Assembly (NCBI GenBank): GCA_002314435.1
Contig: DCFV01000091.1
Location: 1-19,286 of the forward strand
Direction of reading: 5' to 3'
Length of the DNA stretch: 19,286 nucleotides
Source of the DNA: Acidobacteriaceae bacterium UBA1795
GTDB taxonomy: Bacteria; Acidobacteriota; Terriglobia; Terriglobales; Acidobacteriaceae
Of the stretch, positions 8,315 to 16,072 are shown in pieces. The notes beneath the pieces were generated by a model. It saw nothing but the letters and a program-made list of their open reading frames with translations, was not told the DNA's origin and ran no database searches. Made by a program: the position numbers and the translations under genes. How positions within the stretch are numbered: position 1 is the stretch's first letter; each line of letters begins with the position of its first letter.

Positions 8315-9082
8315 GTGACACCGTTCCTCGGAGACTGGAAACTTGATGCCGCTCTCGGCTCCTGCCTGGTGCTGGGGCTCCGTCATGGCTTCGACTATGA
8401 CCATCTGGCCGCCATCTCCGACATCACGGCAGTGCAACGCAGCTGGTGGAAAGGCCTCCGTCTGGGCATGACCTATGCCCTCGGCCACGCCTTTACCGTT
8501 GCTGCACTGGGAGTTGCGGTCCTGCAACTACATCTGGGACTACCCGAGGGAATCGATCACTGGACCGAGCGTCTCATCGGTCTCACCCTCATCGTGCTGG
8601 GCATCGGCGTCGTCGCCGGCATTCTGCGCAAAGATGCGCACGGCCACACGCACAGCCGCATCGAAAGCCGCCTGGCCATCGCCATCAACGGTGTGCTCTG
8701 GATGACCTGGCGTGCGCGCCGCCTCCGGAATCCATCAGCCCCCAAACCGGAGCGCTTCCGCTGGATCTACAGCGGCAAGTCAGTTTTTCTCATCGGCGTG
8801 CTGCACGGCGTCGGGGCAGAGACTCCCAGCCAGCTTGCGCTCTTCTTCTTGACCGCCAATCTGGGCGGCACCTCGCGTGGCATGCTCGGCCTTGCAGCCT
8901 TTGCGGTCGGCCTGGTAGCAATGAACGCGCTCATGACCGCATCGATGGGCGGCGCCTTCCGCGCCACTGGGCAGCACCCGCGCTTTTACTACGCAATCGC
9001 ATGGACAGGGGCCATCTATAGCTGCGGCATCGGACTCATCTTCCTGCTTGGCATCTCGGACAAGCTCCCATCCCTTAGTTAA
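8315..9082 (+). CDS. Nickel/cobalt permease-like membrane protein (NiCoT/UreH superfamily)
   Basis: A 255-residue polytopic membrane protein, probably a nickel importer that feeds hydrogenase maturation. The first helix region contains GLRHGFDYDHLAAISDI, which carries the HX4DH metal-binding motif of NiCoT permeases at His24, Asp29 and His30. A second family-like segment, GVLHGVGAETPSQLALFF, lies at 161-178, and GMTYALGHAF at 51-60 fits the same superfamily. About six hydrophobic segments can be seen, with a charged, His-containing loop (KDAHGHTHSRIES, 106-118) between helices, possibly a metal-collecting loop. GTG 8315 is the only in-frame start before the first helix, and it lacks a ribosome binding site. 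The stop shares the bases TTAA with the convergent reductase gene. Nickel rather than cobalt is inferred from the hydrogenase genes on both sides. Confidence 0.83.
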   Translation: MTPFLGDWKLDAALGSCLVLGLRHGFDYDHLAAISDITAVQRSWWKGLRLGMTYALGHAFTVAALGVAVLQLHLGLPEGIDHWTERLIGLTLIVLGIGVVAGILRKDAHGHTHSRIESRLAIAINGVLWMTWRARRLRNPSAPKPERFRWIYSGKSVFLIGVLHGVGAETPSQLALFFLTANLGGTSRGMLGLAAFAVGLVAMNALMTASMGGAFRATGQHPRFYYAIAWTGAIYSCGIGLIFLLGISDKLPSLS

Positions 9083-10452
9083 GTCGCTCCGCCTGCGGAG
9101 ACCTCCAGAGCTTCCAGCGCACGCTCTTCATCGATCGCCTGCAAGATCGCGCCTTCTTCGATCAAATGAAATGAATTCGGCGCGTCCACCTGGCCCCGTC
9201 GCTCCTCTGCCCGCGCCAGCAGCCCTAGCTCTTCCTTGTCCACCACGCGGATGCCTTTGGCAGCGATGCGTTCGTGAATCTGCTCCACGCTCATCGTTCC
9301 CGGATCAGCCACTGTGCTCAGATACCCCAGCGCACGCTCCGCTCCTGCCTCTCCGTCGTGGCGCGCCAGTCCGGCCAGCCCGGTGCTGGCCCTGCGCGCC
9401 CATCCCATCACAAATTGACCGGGGTGCACGCGCCCTTCCGCCGGATCCCACACCTCGTAGGAAGCTGCATCCGGCTGTTCTGCCGGCTTCACTGCAAAGC
9501 CCTCCGGCCCCATCGGCAGCCCGATTCCCGGGTCGTGCCGGTCGCCAATCGCAAACAACACAGTGTCGACATCCAGCACCGCCTGCTCATCGGTTGCGCG
9601 CGCCGCGACGCTGCCGTCCGCATTCTGCACCAGCTCGTTATCGGCAAGGATGAGCAGCTGCACACGCCCTTCGCGGTTCGGCACAAACGCTTTGGGTGAG
9701 GAGAGGAAGCGGAAGCGAAGCCTGGGCACTGCCGGCTCGCTTCCCACCTCGTCCAGATGCGGAAAGTGCTTTGCAATCACCGTATCCGGTGCGGCGTCCT
9801 GTCCTACACGCGCACAGCGGGCGCGTACGCGTTCCAGTTCTGTAACAAGCTCTCTGCGCGAGATATACGGCTCTACGTGCTCGATTTCCTTCGCGTCAAA
9901 CTTCACGTCCAGCGGGCCGCGCCGCGCCACAATCACCACGCTCTGCGTATGCTTGGCAGGCTTGTCTTCCAGCAGCCAGCGAGCTACATCAATGGCCACG
10001 TTGCCCACGCCCACCACAGCAATGTGCCGATGCGTTGAAAAATCACGGCTCACGTGCGATTCAAGCTGGTTGTAGTGATAGACATAATCCTTGGCCGCGT
10101 ACACGCCATAAGCGTTCTCGCCCTGCAGCCCCAGCTTCTTGGCTCCCTGCGCGCCCGAGGCAAACAGAATCGCCGCCGGACGGAACGATTCCAACTCGGC
10201 CAGCGAAAGGTCGTAGGACTCACCAATCTGCACGTGGCCAAAGTAGTGCACATTGGGCAGGGCTAGCGCCTGTTCGAACTGCTTCCGCAGCCCGGACTTC
10301 ATCTTGGTCTTCAGAGGATAAATGCCGTATTGCGCCAAACCACCGGGCCGGATATCGCGATTGAACACGCAAACCTCATAGCCTGCCAGCGCCAGGCGGC
10401 GCGCTGCAAACATGCCGGCGGGGCCAGCACCCACCACGAAGACACCCTTCAT
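9079..10452 (-). CDS. Ferredoxin-NADP reductase, adrenodoxin-reductase (FprA) type
   Basis: A 457-residue flavoprotein of the adrenodoxin reductase/FprA family, expected to pass electrons between ferredoxin and NADP(H). ATG 10452 is chosen because GGAGG sits six bases upstream; TTG 10458 would leave no spacing. The FAD-binding GAGPAG is at residues 8-13, a second Rossmann motif VVGVGNVAIDVARWLL begins near 147, and ARRGPLDVKF near 176-185 holds the NADP-phosphate arginines typical of the family. VMGWARRASTG near 372 matches the conserved family segment that contacts FAD. An ~80-residue C-terminal part, with an HERIAAKGIRVVD-like stretch, also follows the family. The gene is divergent from hoxE, sharing a repeat-rich intergenic region, and faces the nickel permease. 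This placement suggests that it links ferredoxin, for example from the nearby nifJ, with NADPH. A reductase acting on another partner protein cannot be excluded. Confidence 0.87.
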   Translation of the reverse strand: MKGVFVVGAGPAGMFAARRLALAGYEVCVFNRDIRPGGLAQYGIYPLKTKMKSGLRKQFEQALALPNVHYFGHVQIGESYDLSLAELESFRPAAILFASGAQGAKKLGLQGENAYGVYAAKDYVYHYNQLESHVSRDFSTHRHIAVVGVGNVAIDVARWLLEDKPAKHTQSVVIVARRGPLDVKFDAKEIEHVEPYISRRELVTELERVRARCARVGQDAAPDTVIAKHFPHLDEVGSEPAVPRLRFRFLSSPKAFVPNREGRVQLLILADNELVQNADGSVAARATDEQAVLDVDTVLFAIGDRHDPGIGLPMGPEGFAVKPAEQPDAASYEVWDPAEGRVHPGQFVMGWARRASTGLAGLARHDGEAGAERALGYLSTVADPGTMSVEQIHERIAAKGIRVVDKEELGLLARAEERRGQVDAPNSFHLIEEGAILQAIDEERALEALEVSAGGAT

Positions 10453-10636
10453 TCCCAACCTCCGTCGAATCCGCGTCCGGCTCGCCCATGCCCAGGGGAG
10501 GACACCAGCAGCCTGTTACAACGCCGTGGGCCATTATTGCAGCTTGCCTTCATGTCTGAGAATTCACTTACTTTACCCGCCTAACCAACACGCGCTGTCT
10601 CTAAATTATTCCACCAGATGGGATCGTCTCCCGCAC

Positions 10637-10663
10637 CTCGTGACGAGTATCACGGATTGATAC
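10637..10663. promoter_or_regulatory. Overlapping inverted repeats upstream of the hox operon, including a CRP/FNR-family-like dyad
   Basis: Three perfect inverted repeats overlap here: CTCG-TGA-CGAG (10637-10647), CGTGA-CGAGTA-TCACG (10639-10654) and GTATCA-CGGAT-TGATAC (10647-10663). The middle one has the half-sites and six-base spacing of CRP/FNR-superfamily operators (TGTGA-N6-TCACA). The cluster lies about 100 bases before the hoxE start and overlaps a TTGATA at 10657-10662. A weak -10 TAGACT at 10688-10693 would put the dyad near -53 of a hox transcript. Operator function is inferred from shape and place. Confidence 0.55.
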
Positions 10664-10673
10664 GGCCTCGCAA
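10646..10673 (-). promoter_or_regulatory. Weak candidate promoter for the ferredoxin-NADP reductase gene
   Basis: Reading the minus strand, TTGCGA (10673-10668) and GATACT (10651-10646) are separated by 16 bases and each match four of six consensus positions. The start would fall near 10639, inside the inverted-repeat cluster, leaving a ~187-base leader. If it is used, a protein bound at the dyads would affect both divergent genes. Confidence 0.25.
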
Positions 10674-10702
10674 ACGTAGAACAAAGCTAGACTATTCGCA
10701 GA

Positions 10703-10734
10703 ATTTCGAAGCATGATTGAAGCGCATTCGAAAT
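10703..10734. repeat. Inverted repeat ATTTCGAA/TTCGAAAT in the hoxE leader region
   Basis: ATTTCGAA (10703-10710) and TTCGAAAT (10727-10734) are perfect reverse complements around a 16-base loop. Each arm holds the palindrome TTCGAA, and the two palindromes are 22 bases apart centre to centre, about two DNA turns. The loop contains the ATG at 10713. Either a tandem operator or an RNA hairpin is possible; a hairpin would hide that ATG and leave the GTG at 10752 free. A smaller dyad, ATTC-GCA-GAAT, lies next to it at 10694-10704. Confidence 0.5.
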
Positions 10735-10741
10735 CTGGGTC

Positions 10742-10747
10742 GGGAGG
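10742..10747 (+). promoter_or_regulatory. Ribosome binding site deciding the hoxE start
   Basis: GGGAGG precedes GTG 10752 with a four-base spacer, slightly short but the only strong Shine-Dalgarno sequence near the beginning of hoxE. The ATG at 10713 has none. This favours the GTG start. Confidence 0.55.
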
Positions 10748-10751
10748 AACT

Positions 10752-11249
10752 GTGCCAGCATTCGCACCACCGCCGCTACCTAGCGACGACAAACGTTGGA
10801 AGATCGTGAACGGCACGATGCGCAAAAATGGCTTCGCCCGTCACGCGTTAATTGAAACCCTCCACACTGTGCAGTCATCGTTTGGATACCTCGACGATGA
10901 CGCGATCCGCTTTGTGGCCCAGTCGCTGCGCGTGCCTCTCAGCCAGGCCTACGGTGTGGTGACCTTCTATCACTACTTCAGCCTGAAACCGCCCGGCAAG
11001 CACACCATGACCATCTGCACCGGCACCGCCTGCTACATCAAGGGCACAGACAAGCTGGTGGCCTCGGCCGAGGAACATCTCAACATCGCACACGGGCAAA
11101 CCACCAGGGACGGCAAGATCAGCCTCATGACTGCGCGCTGCGTCGGTGCCTGCGGCCGCGCCCCTGTGGTGCTCACGGATGGTGAGTTGCAGGGCCAGAT
11201 GAACGGCGAGCAGATGCTCGAACAGCTGGAAAGGTGGGCGGTCGAATGA
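10752..11249 (+). CDS. hoxE: NAD-linked hydrogenase diaphorase subunit HoxE ([2Fe-2S], NuoE-like)
   Basis: HoxE is the small thioredoxin-like [2Fe-2S] subunit of the bidirectional hydrogenase, homologous to NuoE of complex I. From GTG 10752 it has 165 residues, the normal size. The four cluster cysteines are in ICTGTACYIKG (C89, C94) and RCVGACGRAP (C130, C134), the CxxxxC...CxxxC spacing of the family. The N-terminal helical part (ALIETLHTVQSSFGYL, then LSQAYGVVTFYHYF) also follows NuoE. ATG 10713 would add 13 residues but lacks a ribosome site and lies in the loop of an inverted repeat. Its stop overlaps the hoxF ATG (ATGA). A proline-rich lead-in (FAPPPLPSDD) precedes the fold. HoxE is present in cyanobacterial-type group 3d enzymes and absent from the Ralstonia soluble hydrogenase, so this operon follows the HoxEFUYH pattern. 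Confidence 0.92.
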   Translation: MPAFAPPPLPSDDKRWKIVNGTMRKNGFARHALIETLHTVQSSFGYLDDDAIRFVAQSLRVPLSQAYGVVTFYHYFSLKPPGKHTMTICTGTACYIKGTDKLVASAEEHLNIAHGQTTRDGKISLMTARCVGACGRAPVVLTDGELQGQMNGEQMLEQLERWAVE

Positions 11250-12900
11250 ACATCGAAGAATTGGAACAGATTGCCGAATCCGTCTGGCTTGAGAACGACA
11301 AGTTCGATCAGGAAATCAACGTCTGTATGGGCACTGGCTGCCTGAGCCAGCACTCAGATCAACTGAAGGATGCGCTCGCCAAGGCGGTCACGGCATCGGG
11401 AAAGAACGCTTTCGTGCGTCGCACCGGGTGCATGGGCTTGTGCGCAGCAGGTCCTCTGGTGCTGGTCGACCCCGATGAAATCCTCTACCAGCACGTCAAC
11501 GCGAGCCACGCAGAAGCTGTGGTTGCGAGCCTCGGTGCCGAGCCGGTAAAGGAACTGCAGTGCGACCTGCGCGAACACTTCGATCAGCAGGTGCACGTGG
11601 TCCTCGAGAACTCCGGCCACATTGACCCTGAGAGAATTGACGACTACATCGCTCGCGATGGCTACCTGGCGCTGGTCACTGCACTGACGGAAATGAAGCC
11701 GCAGGATGTGATCAAGCAGATCACCGAGAGTGGCCTGCGCGGCCGTGGCGGCGGCGGTTATCCCACTGGCCTCAAGTGGGGCACAGTCGCCAAGGCAGGC
11801 GGTGACGTCAAGTACGTCATCTGCAACGGCGACGAGGGCGACCCCGGCGCATTCATGGATCGCAGCGTACTTGAAAGCGATCCGCAGCGTGTACTCGAAG
11901 GCATGGCCATCGCGGCCTATGCCGTGGGCGCCAGCAAGGGCTACGTCTATGTGCGTGCTGAATATCCTCTGGCGGTTTCTCGCCTCACGGCCTGCCTGCG
12001 CGATGCGCGCCGGCGCGGCCTGCTGGGCAACAACATCTGCAACACACCTTTTAACTTCGATGTGGAGATTCGTCTCGGAGCAGGCGCCTTCGTCTGCGGC
12101 GAAGAGACAGCGCTGATCGCCTCGATTGAAGGCCGGCGGGGAATGCCGAAGCCGCGTCCGCCCTATCCCGCTGTAAGCGGATTGTGGGGACGCCCCACCC
12201 TCATCAACAACGTGGAGACGTTCGCCAATATCGCTCCGATTCTGCGCAAGGGCGCCAAGTGGTTCGCCAGCCAGGGCACAGAAAAGAGCAAGGGCACCAA
12301 GGTCTTTGCACTAACCGGAAAGATCACCAACACCGGCCTCGTCGAAGTACCCATGGGCATCACTCTGCGCAAGATCATTGAGGGCATCGGTGGTGGCGTG
12401 CCGGATGGCCACAAGTTCAAGGCCGTGCAGACCGGCGGTCCTTCCGGCGGCTGCATTCCAGAAGAGCACCTCGATATCGAAGTCAGCTACGAGTCGCTCA
12501 TTCAAGCCGGTTCCATGATGGGCTCCGGCGGCATGATCGTCATGGACGATACATCCTGCATGGTCAACGTCGCGCGCTTCTTCATTGAGTTCTGCATGAC
12601 CGAGTCGTGCGGCAAATGTATTCCCTGCCGCGCGGGCACGGCGCAGATGTACACCCTGCTGACGCGCATCTGCACCGGCGCCGGCACAATGGACGACCTG
12701 AACCTTCTGGTCGACCTCTGCGGCACCATCAAGGAGACCAGTCTCTGCGGTCTCGGCCAGACTGCGCCCAACCCGGTGCTCAGCACGCTGCGCTACTTCA
12801 AGAACGAGTACATCGAACACATTATGCACAAGCGCTGTCCGGCCGGCGTGTGCAACATGAAGGCAGCTCTGGCCGCTGAACATGGTCTGGAGGTGTTAGC

Positions 12901-12904
<4 letters not shown>
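11246..12904 (+). CDS. hoxF: NAD-linked hydrogenase diaphorase subunit HoxF (FMN, NADH site)
   Basis: HoxF is the NAD(H)-oxidoreducing subunit, with an N-terminal thioredoxin-like domain fused to a NuoF-like domain; 552 residues. The start is ATG 11246, which overlaps the hoxE stop; a GTG at 11234 is less likely. Four cysteines (27, 32, 62, 66) in CMGTGC and CMGLC can hold a [2Fe-2S] cluster. The FMN/NADH site shows as GLRGRGGGGYPTGLKW (163-178) and GAGAFVCGEETALI (278-291) followed by EGRRGMPKPRPP. The [4Fe-4S] cysteines are C455, C458 and C461 in ESCGKCIPC and C501 in SLCGLGQ. The protein ends soon after KRCPAGVC (529-536), a segment that in HydB/HndC-type subunits precedes an extra two-cluster ferredoxin domain, which is absent here. 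Its stop overlaps the hoxU ATG. Confidence 0.95.
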
Positions 12905-13610
<706 letters not shown>

Positions 13611-13614
<4 letters not shown>

Positions 13615-14144
13615 GCAAGTTGAAACTCGCAACAGTTTGGCTGGACGGATGTTCCGGCTGTCACATGTCGTTCCTCGACATGGATGAGCGGCTCCTTGCC
13701 CTGGCCGAACTGGTCGATGTCGTCTACAGCCCCATCGTGGACACCAAGGAATTCCCGGACCAGGTCGACATTGCCCTCGTGGAGGGTGCAGTCGCTTCAG
13801 TGGACGACGAAAAGAAGATCAAGAAGATTCGCGCCCACTCCAAGCTGCTGGTCGCCATGGGCGACTGCGCCATCGCTGGCAACGTGCCTTCGATGCGCAA
13901 CCCCATCGGACCAACGGCCATTTTGGAACGCGCCTACATTGAGAACGCGGATGAGCAGCAACAGATTCCCTGCATCGTCGTACCTCAACTGCTGCGCACG
14001 GTGCGTCCCATCCATGAATTCGTCAAGGTGGACGTCTATCTGCCCGGCTGTCCGCCTTCGGCCGACACCTTCCACACGGCGTTGACTGCGCTCGTAACTG
14101 GTGAGCCGCTGGACATTCCGGCCCTCACACGATTTGGAGCCTGA
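13611..14144 (+). CDS. hoxY: NAD-linked [NiFe] hydrogenase small subunit HoxY
   Basis: HoxY is the 177-residue short-form small subunit that holds the proximal [4Fe-4S] cluster next to the NiFe site. The ligands C14 and C17 (WLDGCSGCHMSFLD), C86 (MGDCAIAGNVP) and C147 (LPGCPPSAD) are present, in the order and spacing usual for group 3 enzymes. There is no Tat signal and no medial or distal cluster domain, so the enzyme is cytoplasmic, as expected for the NAD-coupled type. The gene is joined to hoxU by an ATGA overlap and followed by hoxH after three bases. C86 and C147 sit in the segments that commonly distinguish hydrogenase small subunits from the related NuoB of complex I. Confidence 0.95.
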
Positions 14145-14147
14145 CCT

Positions 14148-15569
14148 ATGAGCCAGACCATCACAATTGATCCAGTAACCCGCCTCGAAGGACATGGCAA
14201 GATCACCGTCTATCTCGACGACCAGGGCAACGTCGAGAATGCCCAGTTCCATGTCACCCAGGTGCGCGGCTTTGAGAAGTTCTCTGAGGGCCGGCCGTTC
14301 TATGAGATGCCCAGCCTCATGGCGCGCATCTGCGGCATCTGCCCCGTCAGCCACCTCATCGCCTCAGCCAAAGCCTGCGAAGCCATCATGTCCGTCCGGA
14401 TTCCGCATACCGCCGCGCAGTTGCGGCGCATGCTCAACCTGGCGCAGATGATCCAGTCGCACGCGCTGAGCTTCTTCTATCTCTCCTCGCCCGACCTGCT
14501 TCTGGGCATGGAATCCGACCCCGCCACGCGCAATCTCTTCGGCGTGGTGGGAGCCAACCCACAACTCGGTCGCGGTGGCGTAGCCCTTCGGCGCTTCGGC
14601 CAGCACATCATCGAGCTGCTCGGCAAGAAGCGCATTCATCCCGGCTGGGTGATCCCCGGCGGCGTCACCGAGCCGCTGGAGCAAGCCAAGCGAGACGAAA
14701 TCCTCGGTATGATTCCTGAGGCCTATGCCAACATCAAGCTGGCTCTCGACTGGTATAAGCAGATCGCCGACTCCTTCAAACCGGAGGCGGACGTCTTCGC
14801 CAACTTCCCGTCGTTGTTCATGGGGCTCATTAACGAAGACGAATCAGTCGAATTCACAGATGGCGCGCTGCGGCTCATCGATCCGCGCGGCGGCATCGTG
14901 GCCGACGGCATCACGTCCAATCAGTTCCCTGAGGTAATCGGCGAAGCTGTCGAGCCGTACAGCTACACCAAGTTCGCCTATTACAAGCCGCTCGGCTACC
15001 CCGAGGGAAGCTATCGTGTAGGCCCTCTGGCTCGGCTCAACATCGCCCAGTCCATGGGCACGCCTCTGGCCGACATCGAGTTGAAGCAGTTCAAACAACT
15101 CGCCCTCGGACCGGTGCAAAGCTCGTTCTACTACCACCACGCGCGACTCATCGACATCCTCTACGGCATCGAGAAGATCGAGCAGATCCTCACCGACCCG
15201 CTCATCCTCGACAAGCATGTGCGCGCCACTGCCGGCGTCAACCGGCTGGAAGGCACGGGGCAGGCCGAAGCACCTCGCGGCACACTCCACCACCACTACA
15301 AGGTCGACGAGAACGGCCTCATCACCTGGGCCAACCTCGTCATTGCCACCGGACAGAATAACAACGCCATGAATAAAGGCGTTCTGCAGGCCGCCAGGCA
15401 TTACGTAAAGAACGGCAAGTTCACCGAGGGCATTCTCAACCGAGTAGAGGCCGTGGTCCGCACCTTCGACCCATGCTTGAGCTGCTCCACGCACGCCCTC
15501 GGGCAAATGCCACTGGCCATCTCGCTGGTCTCCTCAGACGGCGAGCTCGTTGACCAGGCCATTCGCTAA
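14148..15569 (+). CDS. hoxH: NAD-linked [NiFe] hydrogenase large subunit HoxH
   Basis: HoxH carries the NiFe active site where H2 is split or formed. The 473-residue protein has the L1 motif RICGICPVSH (C62, C65) and the L2 motif DPCLSCSTH (C443, C446, His449), so all four nickel-binding cysteines are intact. The N-terminus TITIDPVTRLEGHGKI and the segment EAPRGTLHHHYKVD near 375-386 are typical. After His449 there is a 24-residue tail that the maturation protease should remove once nickel is inserted; the protease gene follows 14 bases later. GGAG (14136-14139) lies eight bases before the ATG. Together with hoxEFUY this is a group 3d-type enzyme, which reversibly couples H2 to NAD(H). Group 3b or 3c enzymes have different partner subunits. 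Assignment to 3d is from subunit makeup and motifs, not from a tree. Confidence 0.96.
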   Translation: MSQTITIDPVTRLEGHGKITVYLDDQGNVENAQFHVTQVRGFEKFSEGRPFYEMPSLMARICGICPVSHLIASAKACEAIMSVRIPHTAAQLRRMLNLAQMIQSHALSFFYLSSPDLLLGMESDPATRNLFGVVGANPQLGRGGVALRRFGQHIIELLGKKRIHPGWVIPGGVTEPLEQAKRDEILGMIPEAYANIKLALDWYKQIADSFKPEADVFANFPSLFMGLINEDESVEFTDGALRLIDPRGGIVADGITSNQFPEVIGEAVEPYSYTKFAYYKPLGYPEGSYRVGPLARLNIAQSMGTPLADIELKQFKQLALGPVQSSFYYHHARLIDILYGIEKIEQILTDPLILDKHVRATAGVNRLEGTGQAEAPRGTLHHHYKVDENGLITWANLVIATGQNNNAMNKGVLQAARHYVKNGKFTEGILNRVEAVVRTFDPCLSCSTHALGQMPLAISLVSSDGELVDQAIR

Positions 15570-15583
15570 ACCGGTTGGCTTGT

Positions 15584-16072
15584 ATGAACACTGAAATCGC
15601 CCGGTGCCTCATCCTCGCTTGCGGCAACACGCTCCGCGAGGATGATGGCGTCGGGCCGTTTCTTGCTTCATGGGCAGAGGAGCGATTTTCTGCTTCCCCG
15701 AACGTCAGGGTCCTCATCCAGCATCAATGGACGCCTGAACTCTCGGCAGAAATTGCCGAGGCTCAAACTGTGCTCTTCATTGACTGCGCCGTGAATTCCA
15801 TACCGGGGTCGGTCACCTTGGCCCCAGTCGAGGCGGCAGCGGAGACTCCTCGCCTGTTCACGCATCATCTCGACGCCACCGCATTGCTCGCCCTTGCCCG
15901 CGACTACTACAGCGCACAACCCGGTCAGGCTCTTCTTCTCACCATCGGTGCGGCATCGCTTCAGCTTCGAGAAGCATTCAGCGATACCGTGAGCGCTGCA
16001 CTTCCTGAGGCGCAGCGCACACTGGAAGAAGCTGTCTTATCTCTCCTTGATACCGCCCGTCAGCGCAAGTAG
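15584..16072 (+). CDS. hoxW: Hydrogenase maturation protease HoxW (peptidase M52/A31 family)
   Basis: A 162-residue endopeptidase that trims the C-terminal tail of HoxH after nickel insertion, allowing the active site to close. The motif ACGNTLREDDGVGPF at residues 12-26 is the family signature, with Glu19/Asp20 as likely nickel-sensing ligands; Asp67 in VLFIDCA and His94/His95 in FTHHLDATALL match the other two metal-binding positions known from HybD. ATG 15584 is preferred over an in-frame TTG at 15575; neither has a good ribosome site, and coupling to hoxH is likely. It is the last gene of the hox operon. Its 3' end overlaps the end of the opposite-strand fucosidase gene by 13 bases, so there is no room for a terminator between them. 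Confidence 0.92.
   Translation: MNTEIARCLILACGNTLREDDGVGPFLASWAEERFSASPNVRVLIQHQWTPELSAEIAEAQTVLFIDCAVNSIPGSVTLAPVEAAAETPRLFTHHLDATALLALARDYYSAQPGQALLLTIGAASLQLREAFSDTVSAALPEAQRTLEEAVLSLLDTARQRK

Noticed and set aside
9048..9653. 201-codon proline/arginine-rich open frame on the + strand
   Set aside because: It is antisense to the ferredoxin-NADP reductase C-terminus; the composition is typical of a shadow frame in GC-rich DNA.
10525..10545. Possible sigma-54 promoter (GG...GC in GGGCCATTATTGC)
   Set aside because: The spacing between GG and GC is eight or nine bases instead of ten, and it is more than 150 bases from hoxE.
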